64,000 nucleotides of DNA. Origin: Streptomyces albogriseolus (lineage in GTDB: Bacteria > Actinomycetota > Actinomycetes > Streptomycetales > Streptomycetaceae). Positions within the stretch are counted from its first letter, which is position 1; each line of letters begins with the position of its first letter. The position numbers were made by a program, and so were the translations under genes. A model generated the notes under the pieces. The model saw only the letters and a program-made list of their open reading frames with translations. It was not told where the DNA came from and ran no database searches. The stretch lies in contig BMVA01000015.1 of the NCBI GenBank assembly GCA_014650475.1, positions 124,001 to 188,000 of the forward strand, in the 5' to 3' direction. Shown piece by piece: positions 47,240 to 56,265 of this stretch.

Positions 47240-47974
47240 TCAGAGGCCGCGGTCCGCCCGCGACGCCACCGCGCGCTCCACGATCGCCTCCAGCTGTTCG
47301 TGGTGCGCGCCCTTCCAGTAGGCGCGCCCGCAGTCGGCGCACTGGGCGAACACGTCGTAGGTGCGGTGGGTGCCCTCCTTGAGCTGGTCGGAGACGTCCT
47401 CCTTGCCGGCCGCGCGCAGCAGCCCGTTGCAGGCGGTGCAGCGGGTCCAGGGCCGCAGCTCGGGGTCGAAGCGGTCGAGGACGTACGCCAGCTGCTCCTC
47501 GGGGCGGGTGCTGTAGACGAAGGCGCCCGCCCACAGCTCGCGGCGGCGCAGCAGGCCCCGGTCACGGCTGAGCATGACCCGCTTCTCGGCGGCCGAGCGG
47601 GCGGCCAGCGCGGGGTCGCCGATGTCGGTCGACTCGTACGCCGTGTCCACGCCCAGCAGCCGCAGCCGGCGGGCGAGGGTGCCGAGGTGGACGTCCAGCA
47701 GGAAGCGCAGGGGGGCGCCCGGTACCCGCTGCGGATGCGTGTGGGGGCGGACGGTCACCGACTCGCCGGCGGCGGGGACGTGCCCGGTGGGCGTCTCGCG
47801 GCCGTCCACCAGCAGGGCGCCGACCTCGGTCAGCGGGACGCCGAGGGACTCGACGACGTGGCCGAGGCTGGAGAAGCCGTCGGTGGCCGTCCGGAGGCCG
47901 CCCGTGGCGCGCGCCTGGGGGACGAAGACGAGCAGCTCGGGGGCGAACTCGACGTGGATCTCGGGACCGTTCAC
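47240..47974 (-). CDS. Mut7-C RNase-fold protein with ubiquitin-like N-terminus
   Basis: A 244-residue protein. Residues 1-85 look like the Mut7-C ubiquitin/ThiS-like domain (IHVEFAPELLVFVP, ALLVDGRETP). About 88-235 form the Mut7-C domain: PIN-like RFLLDVHLGTLARRLRLLG and MLSRDRGLLRR with acidic residues, then a zinc ribbon CTAC...CADC. The family is predicted to be an RNase in RNA metabolism. It has a GTG start at 47974. Its stop lies 8 nt from that of the convergent DUF255 gene. Confidence 0.9.
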   Translation of the reverse strand: MNGPEIHVEFAPELLVFVPQARATGGLRTATDGFSSLGHVVESLGVPLTEVGALLVDGRETPTGHVPAAGESVTVRPHTHPQRVPGAPLRFLLDVHLGTLARRLRLLGVDTAYESTDIGDPALAARSAAEKRVMLSRDRGLLRRRELWAGAFVYSTRPEEQLAYVLDRFDPELRPWTRCTACNGLLRAAGKEDVSDQLKEGTHRTYDVFAQCADCGRAYWKGAHHEQLEAIVERAVASRADRGL

Positions 47975-48007
47975 CTGGTCAGGATGGCATGTCCGGTGCG
48001 GGCCGCC

Positions 48008-48649
48008 TCAGGGTTTCGCCGTGGGCAGCCCGTGCTCGATCACGTCGACCGCCCGGTCGGCCAGGTCGGCGTAGTCCTCCCGGTGACCGTGCTCGGCCCA
48101 GTACATCGTGGCCTCCAGCAGGCCGCCGACCAGGGACGTCGCGTGCACCCGCACCTCCAGGCCGTCCGGGTCGAGTCCGGTGCGGCCTGCGAGGGCCTCC
48201 GCGAGCAGCCGGCCGGTGTCCGTCAGGGTCTCCCGCATCCGTGCGCGGACCGCGGGGGCCTCCAGCATCAGCCGGGCGCGGAGCTCGGTGATCTCCGGCC
48301 GCTCGGTCATGGCGCGGCGGACGGCCGTGCGGATCACGTACCGGACGGAGTCGGTCCAGGGTTCGTCGGCGGGCCGTGCGGCGAGTGCGGCGAGCAGCGG
48401 CTCGTCGTACTCGTCGGTGACGACGATGTCCTCCTTGGTGGGGAAGTAGCGGAAGACGGTCGACGGGGACACCTCGGCGCGCTCGGCGATCTGCTCGATC
48501 GTCGTGGCGTCGTACCCCTGCTCCTCGACCAGCGCGTAGGCGGCGCCGCGGATGGCCTGCCGCGTCTTGATCTTCTTGCGTTCGCGCAGTCCGGGGCGCG
48601 GCGGGGCGTCGGGGACGAGGGGGGATCGTGCGGCCGTCATGACGTTCAT
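48008..48649 (-). CDS. TetR-family transcriptional regulator
   Basis: A 213-residue regulator. The helix-turn-helix is RKKIKTRQAIRGAAYALVEE with TTIEQIAERAEVSPSTVFRYF, about residues 25-70. The C-terminal domain is the SACE_7040/AcrR-like all-helical ligand pocket. The start is the ATG at 48649; an ATG at 48640 is the alternative. It is downstream of the hemolysin-III gene on the same strand but separated by a terminator. It could bind the palindrome in front of that gene. Confidence 0.92.
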   Translation of the reverse strand: MNVMTAARSPLVPDAPPRPGLRERKKIKTRQAIRGAAYALVEEQGYDATTIEQIAERAEVSPSTVFRYFPTKEDIVVTDEYDEPLLAALAARPADEPWTDSVRYVIRTAVRRAMTERPEITELRARLMLEAPAVRARMRETLTDTGRLLAEALAGRTGLDPDGLEVRVHATSLVGGLLEATMYWAEHGHREDYADLADRAVDVIEHGLPTAKP

Positions 48650-48731
48650 TGTCGGGCACCGGCCTCGGCGCCCCGAGGGCCCGCAGGCGGCGGGGGCCGG
48701 CCGTGCGTGCCCGTGTGCCCGGGCACGGAAA

Positions 48732-48757
48732 AGGCCGCGGCGTCGGTGCCGCGGCCT
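48732..48757 (-). terminator. intrinsic terminator of the hemolysin-III gene
   Basis: On the minus strand a perfect 10-bp stem (AGGCCGCGGC arm) with a 6-nt loop is followed directly by TTT, unusually close to a classical intrinsic terminator for Streptomyces. It sits 35 nt beyond the stop. Confidence 0.85.
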
Positions 48758-48791
48758 GCGTGCGGGGCGTGGGGCCGCCCCGGGTGTGCTC

Positions 48792-49505
48792 CTACGCGTG
48801 CTGGTAGGCCACCAGCGAGATTCCCACGTAGTGGGCGATGAAGGCGGCCAGGGTGAGGGAGTGGAACACCTCGTGGAAGCCGAACCAGCGAGGCGAGGGG
48901 TTGGGCTTCTTGATGCCGTAGACGATGCCGCCCGCGCTGTAGAGCAGGCCGCCGAGGACGACCAGGACGAGGACGGCGACGCCGCCGGTGCGCATGAAGT
49001 CCGGCAGGTAGAACACCGCGGCCCAGCCCATCGCGATGTAGCACGGCGTGTAGAGCCAGCGCGGGGCGCCGACCCAGAAGACGCGGAAGAGTATCCCGGC
49101 GGCCGCGGCGGCCCAGATGCCCCACAGCAGCCAGCGGCCCTTGGATTCGGGCAGCAGCAGGATCGTCAGCGGGGTGTAGGTGCCCGCGATGATCAGGAAG
49201 ATGTTGGCGTGGTCGAGGCGGCGCAGCACGCCGTCCATACGGGGGCTCCAGTTGCCCCGGTGGTACAGCGCGCTCACACCGAAGAGCAGGCAGGCGGTCA
49301 GGGCGTACACGCCGCAGGCGAGGCGGCCCCGGGGGGAGTCCGCGAACGCGGTGAGGGCCAGCCCCGCGACCAGCGCGGCCGGGAACATGCCGAGGTGGAG
49401 CCAGCCGCGCAGCTTCGGTTTCACGGGGTGGGGCAGAGAGGTCGCCACCGGGCCCCGGCCTTCGGCCTGCGGGTCCTTGGGCGTGTCGGGGGCGAACGCA
49501 GTCAT
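48792..49505 (-). CDS. hemolysin III / PAQR-family membrane protein
   Basis: A 237-residue protein with seven predicted helices. The family residues are visible: SALYHRGNW with the first conserved His, RRLDHANIFLIIAGTYTPL with the Asp-His pair, and FGFHEVFHSLTLAAFIAHYVG with the C-terminal His cluster, which together bind zinc in PAQR proteins. The bacterial role, sometimes called TrhA, is thought to be membrane lipid homeostasis. I chose the ATG at 49505. A near-palindrome CTTACGGTGCCGTAGG lies just upstream. Confidence 0.92.
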   Translation of the reverse strand: MTAFAPDTPKDPQAEGRGPVATSLPHPVKPKLRGWLHLGMFPAALVAGLALTAFADSPRGRLACGVYALTACLLFGVSALYHRGNWSPRMDGVLRRLDHANIFLIIAGTYTPLTILLLPESKGRWLLWGIWAAAAAGILFRVFWVGAPRWLYTPCYIAMGWAAVFYLPDFMRTGGVAVLVLVVLGGLLYSAGGIVYGIKKPNPSPRWFGFHEVFHSLTLAAFIAHYVGISLVAYQHA

Positions 49506-49517
49506 GCCCGCATGGTA

Positions 49518-49533
49518 CCTACGGCACCGTAAG
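49518..49533. promoter_or_regulatory. candidate operator of the hemolysin-III gene
   Basis: CCTACGGCACCGTAAG: TACGG and CCGTA arms around CA with one mismatch outside, 12 nt before the start. It resembles a TetR-type operator; the neighbouring TetR gene is the obvious candidate. Confidence 0.45.
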
Positions 49534-49658
49534 TTACACCTCTGGGTGTCCTGTTGGACCGCGCGAAGTGGCCATCCTCTCATGCCGGCCCCGCGCCCGC
49601 CGTCACGCAAAGAATCGGTTTCGTTCACTCAATGTGCGCGTAAAGCCGCACGACAACC

Positions 49659-49672
49659 GTGGTCAGCGTCAC
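49659..49672 (+). promoter_or_regulatory. possible Crp-binding site upstream of pckG
   Basis: GTGGTCAGCGTCAC fits the S. coelicolor Crp consensus GTG-N6-GNCAC as I recall it. It lies 162 nt before the pckG start. The motif is short enough to occur by chance. Confidence 0.35.
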
Positions 49673-49833
49673 GTTGCTCACCTGTGCGGCCCTCTGGACA
49701 GATGGGCGCACACGTCGGATGATCAAATGAGTGCGGTCGACACCGGATGAGCGCCAAAGTCACCACTTTCAGCATCCGGGTCGCAGCCCCCACGGGGCCT
49801 CCAACCACAAAAACCCCTCATTTAGGAGCAAAC

Positions 49834-51654
49834 GTGGCGCGCGACATCGCGGAACCCGGCGTCCCCACCACCCACCAGGGACTGATCTCCTGGGTCAACG
49901 AGATCGCAGAGCTGACGCAGCCGGACAACGTGGTCTGGTGCGACGGCTCGGAAGCCGAGTACGAGCGCCTGTGCGGGGAGCTCGTCGACAAGGGCACGTT
50001 CACCAGGCTCGACCCGGTCAAGCGCCCCAACTCCTACTACGCCGCCTCCGACCCGACCGACGTCGCCCGGGTCGAGGACCGGACGTTCATCTGCTCCGAG
50101 AAGGAGGAGGACGCCGGCCCGACCAACCACTGGAAGGCCCCCGCCGAGATGCGGGAGATCTTCCAGGGCGAGAAGGGCGTCTTCCGCGGCTCCATGCGCG
50201 GCCGCACCATGTACGTCGTCCCCTTCTGCATGGGCCCGCTCGGCTCGCCGCTGTCCGCGCTCGGCGTGGAGATCACCGACTCCGCGTACGTCGCCGTCTC
50301 CATGCGCACCATGACCCGCATGGGGCAGCCCGTCCTCGACGAGCTCGGCGACGACGGCTTCTTCGTCAAGGCCGTGCACTCCGTCGGCGCCCCGCTGGAG
50401 CCCGGCCAGGAGGACGTCCCCTGGCCCTGCAACCAGACCAAGTACATCTCGCACTTCCCCGAGGACCGCGAGATCTGGTCCTACGGCTCCGGCTACGGCG
50501 GCAACGCCCTGCTCGGCAAGAAGTGCTACGCCCTGCGCATCGCGTCCGTCATGGCCCGCGACGAGGGCTGGCTCGCCGAGCACATGCTGATCCTCAAGCT
50601 CACCCCGCCGCAGGGGGAGAGCAAGTACGTCGCCGCGGCCTTCCCGTCCGCCTGCGGCAAGACCAACCTCGCCATGCTGGAGCCGACGATCTCCGGCTGG
50701 ACCGTCGAGACCATCGGCGACGACATCGCCTGGATGCGCTTCGGCGAGGACGGCCGCCTCTACGCGATCAACCCCGAGGCCGGCTTCTTCGGCGTCGCGC
50801 CCGGTACCGGCGAGCACACCAACGCCAACGCCATGAAGACCCTGTGGGGCAACGCGGTCTTCACCAACGTCGCCCTCACCGACGACGGCGACGTGTGGTG
50901 GGAGGGCATGACGGAGGAGACCCCGGCCCACCTCACCGACTGGAAGGGCAACGACTGGACGCCGGAGTCGGAGACCCCGGCGGCCCACCCCAACGCCCGC
51001 TTCACGGTGCCCGCGGCGCAGTGCCCGATCATCGCTCCCGAGTGGGAGGACCCCAAGGGGGTGCCGATCTCGGCGATCCTCTTCGGCGGGCGCCGCGCCA
51101 CGGCCGTGCCGCTGGTCACGGAGTCCTTCGACTGGAACCACGGCGTCTTCCTCGGCGCCAACGTGGCCTCCGAGAAGACCGCCGCCGCCGAGGGCAAGGT
51201 CGGCGAGCTGCGCCGCGACCCGTTCGCCATGCTGCCGTTCTGCGGCTACAACATGGGCGACTACATGGCCCACTGGATCGACGTGGCGAAGGACAAGAAC
51301 CCGTCCAAGCTGCCGAAGATCTACTACGTCAACTGGTTCCGCAAGGACGACAAGGGCCGCTTCGTCTGGCCCGGCTTCGGCGAGAACTCCCGCGTCCTGA
51401 AGTGGATCGTGGAGCGCCTGGCGGGCACGGCGGAGGGCGTCGAGACCCCGATCGGCGTCCTGCCGACGAAGGACGCCCTCGACACGGACGGCCTCGGCCT
51501 CTCCGACAGCGACCTGGACTTCCTGCTCACCGTGGACAAGGAGGTGTGGCGCGAGGAGGCCGCCCTGGTCCCCGAGCACCTCAACACCTTCGGCGACCAC
51601 ACCCCGAAGGAGCTGTGGGACCAGTACCACGCGCTGGTGAAGCGCCTGGGCTGA
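49834..51654 (+). CDS. pckG: phosphoenolpyruvate carboxykinase (GTP)
   Basis: A 606-residue gluconeogenic enzyme converting oxaloacetate and GTP to PEP. The kinase P-loop with the reactive Cys is [13 protein letters not shown], and the metal site continues in [39 protein letters not shown] and [12 protein letters not shown] are conserved in the GTP class. I chose the GTG at 49834 with AGGAG 5 nt upstream, which gives the usual family N-terminus; the frame open to 49747 has no ribosome-binding site. It is monocistronic, followed by a long-stem terminator. Confidence 0.96.
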   Translation: MARDIAEPGVPTTHQGLISWVNEIAELTQPDNVVWCDGSEAEYERLCGELVDKGTFTRLDPVKRPNSYYAASDPTDVARVEDRTFICSEKEEDAGPTNHWKAPAEMREIFQGEKGVFRGSMRGRTMYVVPFCMGPLGSPLSALGVEITDSAYVAVSMRTMTRMGQPVLDELGDDGFFVKAVHSVGAPLEPGQEDVPWPCNQTKYISHFPEDREIWSYGSGYGGNALLGKKCYALRIASVMARDEGWLAEHMLILKLTPPQGESKYVAAAFPSACGKTNLAMLEPTISGWTVETIGDDIAWMRFGEDGRLYAINPEAGFFGVAPGTGEHTNANAMKTLWGNAVFTNVALTDDGDVWWEGMTEETPAHLTDWKGNDWTPESETPAAHPNARFTVPAAQCPIIAPEWEDPKGVPISAILFGGRRATAVPLVTESFDWNHGVFLGANVASEKTAAAEGKVGELRRDPFAMLPFCGYNMGDYMAHWIDVAKDKNPSKLPKIYYVNWFRKDDKGRFVWPGFGENSRVLKWIVERLAGTAEGVETPIGVLPTKDALDTDGLGLSDSDLDFLLTVDKEVWREEAALVPEHLNTFGDHTPKELWDQYHALVKRLG

Positions 51655-51669
51655 CCGCCCGCACGGACC

Positions 51670-51730
51670 CCGCGGCCGGCCGGGATGAGGATGCCCTGAC
51701 CAGCGATCGTCACGATCCGGCCGGCCGCGG
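51670..51730 (+). terminator. terminator after pckG
   Basis: A perfect 14-bp stem (51670-51683 with 51717-51730) enclosing a 33-nt loop, starting 16 nt after the stop. The stem is strong but the loop is long. Confidence 0.6.
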
Positions 51731-51946
51731 AACACACCGGCGGGGCCCGTACAACGGTGTGCGGGCTCCTGGGCCTGCCGCCCTCCCCTCCACCCGCCCC
51801 GGCGGAGGGGACGACGGCAGGCCCTCGCCATGTCGTGCCCGTCCCGCGTGTTCTCCTTGCCTCTTGGATCTTCACGGTTGTTCCATGTCCTCCACGGGTG
51901 TCTCACCTGACGCGTGAGACCTCAACACAGCCTGTGGGGGGCACAG

Positions 51947-53722
51947 TTGAATACAGCACACCGTCCGGGACGCCTCGCGGCCGCCGTCCTCGCCGCCGCA
52001 CTCGCCGGGACCGGACTCACCGTCGCCGCCGCGCCCGCGGCGCACGCGGCGGCCTCCGACGCCGTGGTCAAGCTGCCGATGTCCTCGTTCTCGGCACTGG
52101 CCGTCGACAACGTCCACCGGCAGGTCTTCGTCGCCGACAGCAACACCGGCTACGCCTACAACTCCGGCACGGTCGCCGTCTACAGCTTCACGGGCGAGCG
52201 CCTGGCGACGATCACCACCAACCAGAAGCACGTCTCCGGCCTGGCGGTCAGCGACGACGGCAGCAAGGTGTACGTCGGACTGCGCGACCGCATCGACGCC
52301 ATCGACACCACCACCTACCAGCAGACCTTCGTCGCCAACACCTACACCGACATGTGCGGCCGCGATCTCGCCCACTCCGGCGGCCAGCTGTACGTCACGA
52401 CGCCGTACGCGCAGTACCCGGGGGAGTGCGCCGGCTCCAGCACCTACGTGGACGCCGTCGTCGACGGCGCCTACCAGCGCACCGGCTGGAACGACTCCGG
52501 CGACCTCCAGCTCGAGTCCGGACCCGGCAACCGGATGCTCATGGGCCAGCCGCGCACCGCGAGCGCGCCCAACCCCTTCGTCACGGTGTTCGACACCAGC
52601 GGCGACAGCCTCGTCCGCAATGCCGCGCGCCGCTTCGCCGACAGCGAGGGCAAGGGAGCCCTGGACTTCAAGGACATGGCGTTCTCCGCGGACGGCACCA
52701 AGGTCGCCGTGGCCGACGCGGCGTTCGGCACCCGGCTGCTGAACGCCGACGACCTGTCCGACGCGCCGGCCGGCTACCGGGCGCTGCCGTCCGGCGCCTC
52801 CGCCAGCGCGGTCGCCTTCAGCGGCGACGGGAAGTACATCGCGCGCGGCGCCTCGGCCACCGGCTCGACCCCGGACCTGCTGGTGCAGCCGGCCGACCCC
52901 GCCGACTCCACGCCGCCGCTGGAGTTCGTCTTCGAGGGCAGCCTCGACGGCGACCGGGTCGCCCCGCGCGGCATGGAGTGGTCGGCCGACGGCTCCCGCC
53001 TGTTCGCGGTCACCGCGAACACCTCCGGCAGTCAGTACTGGCTGCACATCGTCCAGCCCCCGGCCGTCCAGTACGAGGTCCGCCTCGACGGGACGCCGAC
53101 GCACAGCCCCGCCCAGGCCGTCGCGGGGGAGCCGCTGTCGGTGCGGGGCCGGCTGGAGTACGACGGACCGGCGCCCGCCGAGCCGATGAAGGTCACGGCG
53201 ACCCGCACGGACGCGAACGGCACCCGTGACCTGGGCACCTTCACCGTCAGGGAGGACGGCTCCTACACCGTCCTCGACGAGCCCGACCTGGTGGGCGACG
53301 CCACCTACACCGTCTCCTACCTCGGCGACCTCACCCACCGCCCGGCCACCGACGTCACCCACACCGTGTCCGTCGGCAAGGCCGCCAGCTCGATCGCGCT
53401 GACCGCCCCGGCGGAGGCCTCGATGAGCACCGGCGTCGAGATCACCGGCACCTTCACCGCCCAGGGCAAGGCGCTGCCGGACCGGGCGGTGCTGAAGGTC
53501 GAGCGCACCGACCGGCTCGGCACCGGCACCCTGTCGTCGGTGACGGTCGCCGCGGACGGCACCTTCACCGTCAACGACATCCCGCGCACCCGGCGGGAGA
53601 CCACCTACCGGCTGAGCTGGCAGGGCGACGACCTGCACGAGGGCGCGACGGCGTCGGCGACGGTGTACGTGACCGCTGACGCGCTGACCCGTCGGGTACC
53701 CCTCTCGGCAACGCGGTCGTGA
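51947..53722 (+). CDS. secreted beta-propeller protein with Ig-like repeats
   Basis: A 591-residue exported protein with a signal peptide cleaved near AAPAAHA (about residue 35). Residues 40-370 are propeller-like with repeated SDDGSKVYVG, SADGTKVAVAD, SGDGKYIARG and SADGSRLFAVT blades (YncE/WD40-like). Two Ig-like domains follow (about 375-475 and 480-585). No catalytic motif is seen, so a binding or surface role is likely. I chose the TTG at 51947 because GGGGGG lies 6 nt upstream. Confidence 0.88.
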   Translation: MNTAHRPGRLAAAVLAAALAGTGLTVAAAPAAHAAASDAVVKLPMSSFSALAVDNVHRQVFVADSNTGYAYNSGTVAVYSFTGERLATITTNQKHVSGLAVSDDGSKVYVGLRDRIDAIDTTTYQQTFVANTYTDMCGRDLAHSGGQLYVTTPYAQYPGECAGSSTYVDAVVDGAYQRTGWNDSGDLQLESGPGNRMLMGQPRTASAPNPFVTVFDTSGDSLVRNAARRFADSEGKGALDFKDMAFSADGTKVAVADAAFGTRLLNADDLSDAPAGYRALPSGASASAVAFSGDGKYIARGASATGSTPDLLVQPADPADSTPPLEFVFEGSLDGDRVAPRGMEWSADGSRLFAVTANTSGSQYWLHIVQPPAVQYEVRLDGTPTHSPAQAVAGEPLSVRGRLEYDGPAPAEPMKVTATRTDANGTRDLGTFTVREDGSYTVLDEPDLVGDATYTVSYLGDLTHRPATDVTHTVSVGKAASSIALTAPAEASMSTGVEITGTFTAQGKALPDRAVLKVERTDRLGTGTLSSVTVAADGTFTVNDIPRTRRETTYRLSWQGDDLHEGATASATVYVTADALTRRVPLSATRS

Positions 53723-53739
53723 CGGATCGCGCCCGGCCT

Positions 53740-53782
53740 CGTTCTTAGGGATGTACTTCTAAGAGGTACGTCTCTAAGAACG
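53740..53782. promoter_or_regulatory. large inverted repeat at the promoter of the ATPase gene
   Basis: The 17-bp arms 53740-53756 and 53766-53782 match at 15 of 17 positions around a 9-bp centre. The same region carries repeated GTAC(T/G)TCT...AAGA words. It is AT-rich against a GC-rich background and ends 10 nt before the GTG, spanning the ribosome-binding region. Confidence 0.6.
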
Positions 53783-53792
53783 GGGAGGTGCC

Positions 53793-55283
53793 GTGGTCCG
53801 CCACACAGCGCGCAGTCTGCCGAGGCCGCCGGACATGTTCGACCGGGAGTGGGAGTGGAGCGAGCTGACCGCCTTCGCGACGAGTGAGGGCACCGGGCCC
53901 CGGCTCGGTGTCGTGTCGGGCCGTCGTCGGCAGGGCAAGAGTTTCCTGCTTCAGGCGCTGGCGGACGCCACCGACGGCTTCTACTACGCGGCGGTCGAGG
54001 CATCGGCGACCGAGTCCCTGCACCTGTTGGGCGAGGCGGTCGCACGCTTCACCGGAGCCGCCGTCCCGCCCCGGCCGGCGAACTGGGACCAGGCCCTTGA
54101 GCTGCTCTTCGAGCTCGCGGCGGACCGGCCGTTGCCCGTGGTGATCGACGAGTTCCCCTACCTCGTGCGGAACGCCCCCGCTCTGCCGTCCCAGCTGCAG
54201 GCCGCCCTCGGGGTGCGCTCCGAGCGGCACCGCAAGGAGCGGCCCCGGATCCTGCTGTGCGGCAGCGCGATGTCCTTCATGGGCGGACTGCTCTCCGGCG
54301 CCTCCCCGCTCTACGGCCGGGCAGGCCTCGACCTCGTGGTCCACTCCCTCGGCTTCCGTGAGGCCGCCGAGTTCTGGGGCATCCGGGACCCGCGGCTCGC
54401 GGTGCTCGTCCACGCCATTGTCGGAGGCACCCCCGCGTACCGACGGGAGTTCGTCGACGACGACGTACCGGACGGCCCCGACGACTTCGACGCCTGGGTC
54501 TGCCGGACCGTACTCAACCCGGCCCGGCCCATCCACGGTGAGGCACCGTATCTGCTGGCCGCCGAGCCGGACCTGCGCAACCGGTCCCTGTATCACTCGG
54601 TGCTCGCCGCCGTGGCGAGCGGCAACCGCACCAGTGGCGGCATCGCGAGCGCGGTGGGCCGCAGAGCCACGGACATCTCGCTGCCGCTGTCCGTCCTGAG
54701 GAACTGCGGTCTGCTGACCGCCGAGCCCGACGCCTTCCGCGCCAACCGCACCACCTACCACGTCGCGGAGCCGCTGATCACCTTCCACCACGCCGTCGTC
54801 CGCCCCGAGACGGCATCACTCAGCCGCCGCCGAGGCGCGGCCAGGATGTGGGAACACAGCCGGCCCACGTTCCTCAGCAAGGTCGTCGGTCCGCACTTCG
54901 AGCGGCTGTGCCGTGAGTGGGTGGAGTGGCACGCGGACCCCGCGACCTTCGGGGGCATGCCGATCCAGGTCGCCTCCGGGACCGTCGCCGACCCGGTGAA
55001 CCGGACCTCCCTCGAGGCCGATGTCGTGGTACACGGAGCGATCGGCCAGGACCAGGGCATCCTGCTGTCCGTCGGCGAAGCCAAGTGGCACAAGGTCATG
55101 CACCTCGGACACCTCCAACGCCTGCGCCGCATGCTGGGGCTGCTGGAGGCGCGAGGCGTGGACACCACCCATGCCCGACCCGCCTGCTACAGCGGGGCCG
55201 GATTCGATCCCGAACTGCGCGCGGCCGAGGAGCGGGGAGAGGTCGTCCTCGTCGACCTGCACCGGCTGTACCACGGTTCCTGA
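53793..55283 (+). CDS. DEXX-box/DUF234-type ATPase with PD-(D/E)XK-like C-terminus
   Basis: A 496-residue AAA-superfamily ATPase of the ATPase_2 (archaeal-type) group. It has Walker A SGRRRQGKS (about 42-50), Walker B-like PLPVVIDEFPYLV and a sensor LLCGSAMSFMGGLL. A winged-helix section follows (ALGVR... and TSGGIASAVGRRATDISLPL), then a C-terminal DUF234 region where LEADVVVHG and SVGEAKW give the D-x(n)-E-x-K pattern of PD-(D/E)XK nucleases. The GTG at 53793 follows GGGGAGG. It is monocistronic behind a large inverted repeat, suggesting tight control. The biological role of this family is unknown; defence or mobile-element functions are speculative. Confidence 0.85.
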   Translation: MVRHTARSLPRPPDMFDREWEWSELTAFATSEGTGPRLGVVSGRRRQGKSFLLQALADATDGFYYAAVEASATESLHLLGEAVARFTGAAVPPRPANWDQALELLFELAADRPLPVVIDEFPYLVRNAPALPSQLQAALGVRSERHRKERPRILLCGSAMSFMGGLLSGASPLYGRAGLDLVVHSLGFREAAEFWGIRDPRLAVLVHAIVGGTPAYRREFVDDDVPDGPDDFDAWVCRTVLNPARPIHGEAPYLLAAEPDLRNRSLYHSVLAAVASGNRTSGGIASAVGRRATDISLPLSVLRNCGLLTAEPDAFRANRTTYHVAEPLITFHHAVVRPETASLSRRRGAARMWEHSRPTFLSKVVGPHFERLCREWVEWHADPATFGGMPIQVASGTVADPVNRTSLEADVVVHGAIGQDQGILLSVGEAKWHKVMHLGHLQRLRRMLGLLEARGVDTTHARPACYSGAGFDPELRAAEERGEVVLVDLHRLYHGS

Positions 55284-55385
55284 GGCCCGGGGCACACCGG
55301 CTCGGATCGGGCGGCGGCGCTTCGTTCCGGTGGACGCGCGGCCAGGTGAAGCGGCGTGGGTCGTGCCGAGGGCGCTGTGGTGTCG

Positions 55386-56117
55386 TCAGGTGAGGTGCCG
55401 GGTGAAGAACCGTACGCTGCTGTCCAGTTCGTGAGCCGGCAGCTCGGCGTGTGCGCCGGGGTTGGCGTGCAGGGTCTTCTCGGCCGAGGCGAAGGCGTCG
55501 AACAGGGCCAGGCTCTGGGAGCGCGGGACCCGTTCGTCGTCCCACTGGACCAGGAACTCCACCGGCACGGTGATCCGCGCGGCGGCCTCGGCCGTGGCGT
55601 GCGCCCCGCCCAGACCCAGCACGGCCGCCCGCACCCGGGGTTCCGCGGCGACGAAGGGGACGCCGAGCCCGCAGCCCAGCGACACGCCCCAGTAGCCCAC
55701 CGGGCCGGGGCCGACGTGGTCGGCCTCCTGGACGGCGTCCAGGACCGCCCGCCACTCCGGGACGGTCCGGCGGGCGACGCGTGCCTGGAACTCGGCGATC
55801 AGCGGCGCCAGTTCCTCGCCGGATGCCACGCGGGCCTGGTTACCGGTGGCGATCCGGTCCAGCCCCTCGTCCTTCGGCCGGTCGCCGTGGGCGGGCACAT
55901 CGACCGCCACCACCGCGAAACCGCACGCGGCCACGAAGCGACGGGCATGGAGCAGGACGTCGGGGGCCTTCTTGTGGTGGCCCCCACCGTGCCCGATCAG
56001 AATCAGGGGACGCGTACCGGTGGCGCCTTCCGGCGTCCACAGCACACCGGGGATCTCACCGAGGGTGAAGAGCTGCTCGGACACGCCGACGGACGACGTG
56101 CGAGAGGTGAAGCGCAT
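55386..56117 (-). CDS. alpha/beta hydrolase (dienelactone-hydrolase-like)
   Basis: A 243-residue cytosolic hydrolase. The nucleophile elbow is GYWGVSLGCG, the acid lies in FLVQWDDERVP, and the His in GAHAELPAHE. ILIGHGGGHHKKAP supplies the oxyanion region, and VVAVDVPAHGDRP follows it. I chose the ATG at 56117, downstream of an AAAGG; the longer frame from 56153 lacks a good site. The substrate is unknown. It stands alone between the ATPase and the SUKH-type gene. Confidence 0.88.
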   Translation of the reverse strand: MRFTSRTSSVGVSEQLFTLGEIPGVLWTPEGATGTRPLILIGHGGGHHKKAPDVLLHARRFVAACGFAVVAVDVPAHGDRPKDEGLDRIATGNQARVASGEELAPLIAEFQARVARRTVPEWRAVLDAVQEADHVGPGPVGYWGVSLGCGLGVPFVAAEPRVRAAVLGLGGAHATAEAAARITVPVEFLVQWDDERVPRSQSLALFDAFASAEKTLHANPGAHAELPAHELDSSVRFFTRHLT

Positions 56118-56265
56118 GGCGTTGCAAGCCTTTCGGGATGCCTCTGCGGGCACTCCCTAAGCCGCGCACGGGAGGGAGCCCCGACCTGTCACAGCGTGGA
56201 TCGGACTCACCTCCTCGGTTTGCGGGAACGCACAACGGCACCGAACCTAACAGGCGGGGCCGTCA

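Larger units (their letters stand above)
49506..49833. other. 328-nt regulatory region between the hemolysin-III gene and pckG
   Basis: A divergent region containing a TetR-like palindrome next to the hemolysin-III gene, a Crp-like motif at 49659-49672, and an AT-richer stretch before the pckG ribosome-binding site AGGAG (49824-49828). A short in-frame extension of pckG (from 49747) is open but has no ribosome-binding site. Confidence 0.5.

Noticed and set aside
49747-49833. 29-residue N-terminal extension of PEP carboxykinase
   Set aside because: There is no ribosome-binding site at 49747, whereas AGGAG precedes the GTG at 49834, which gives the family-typical start.
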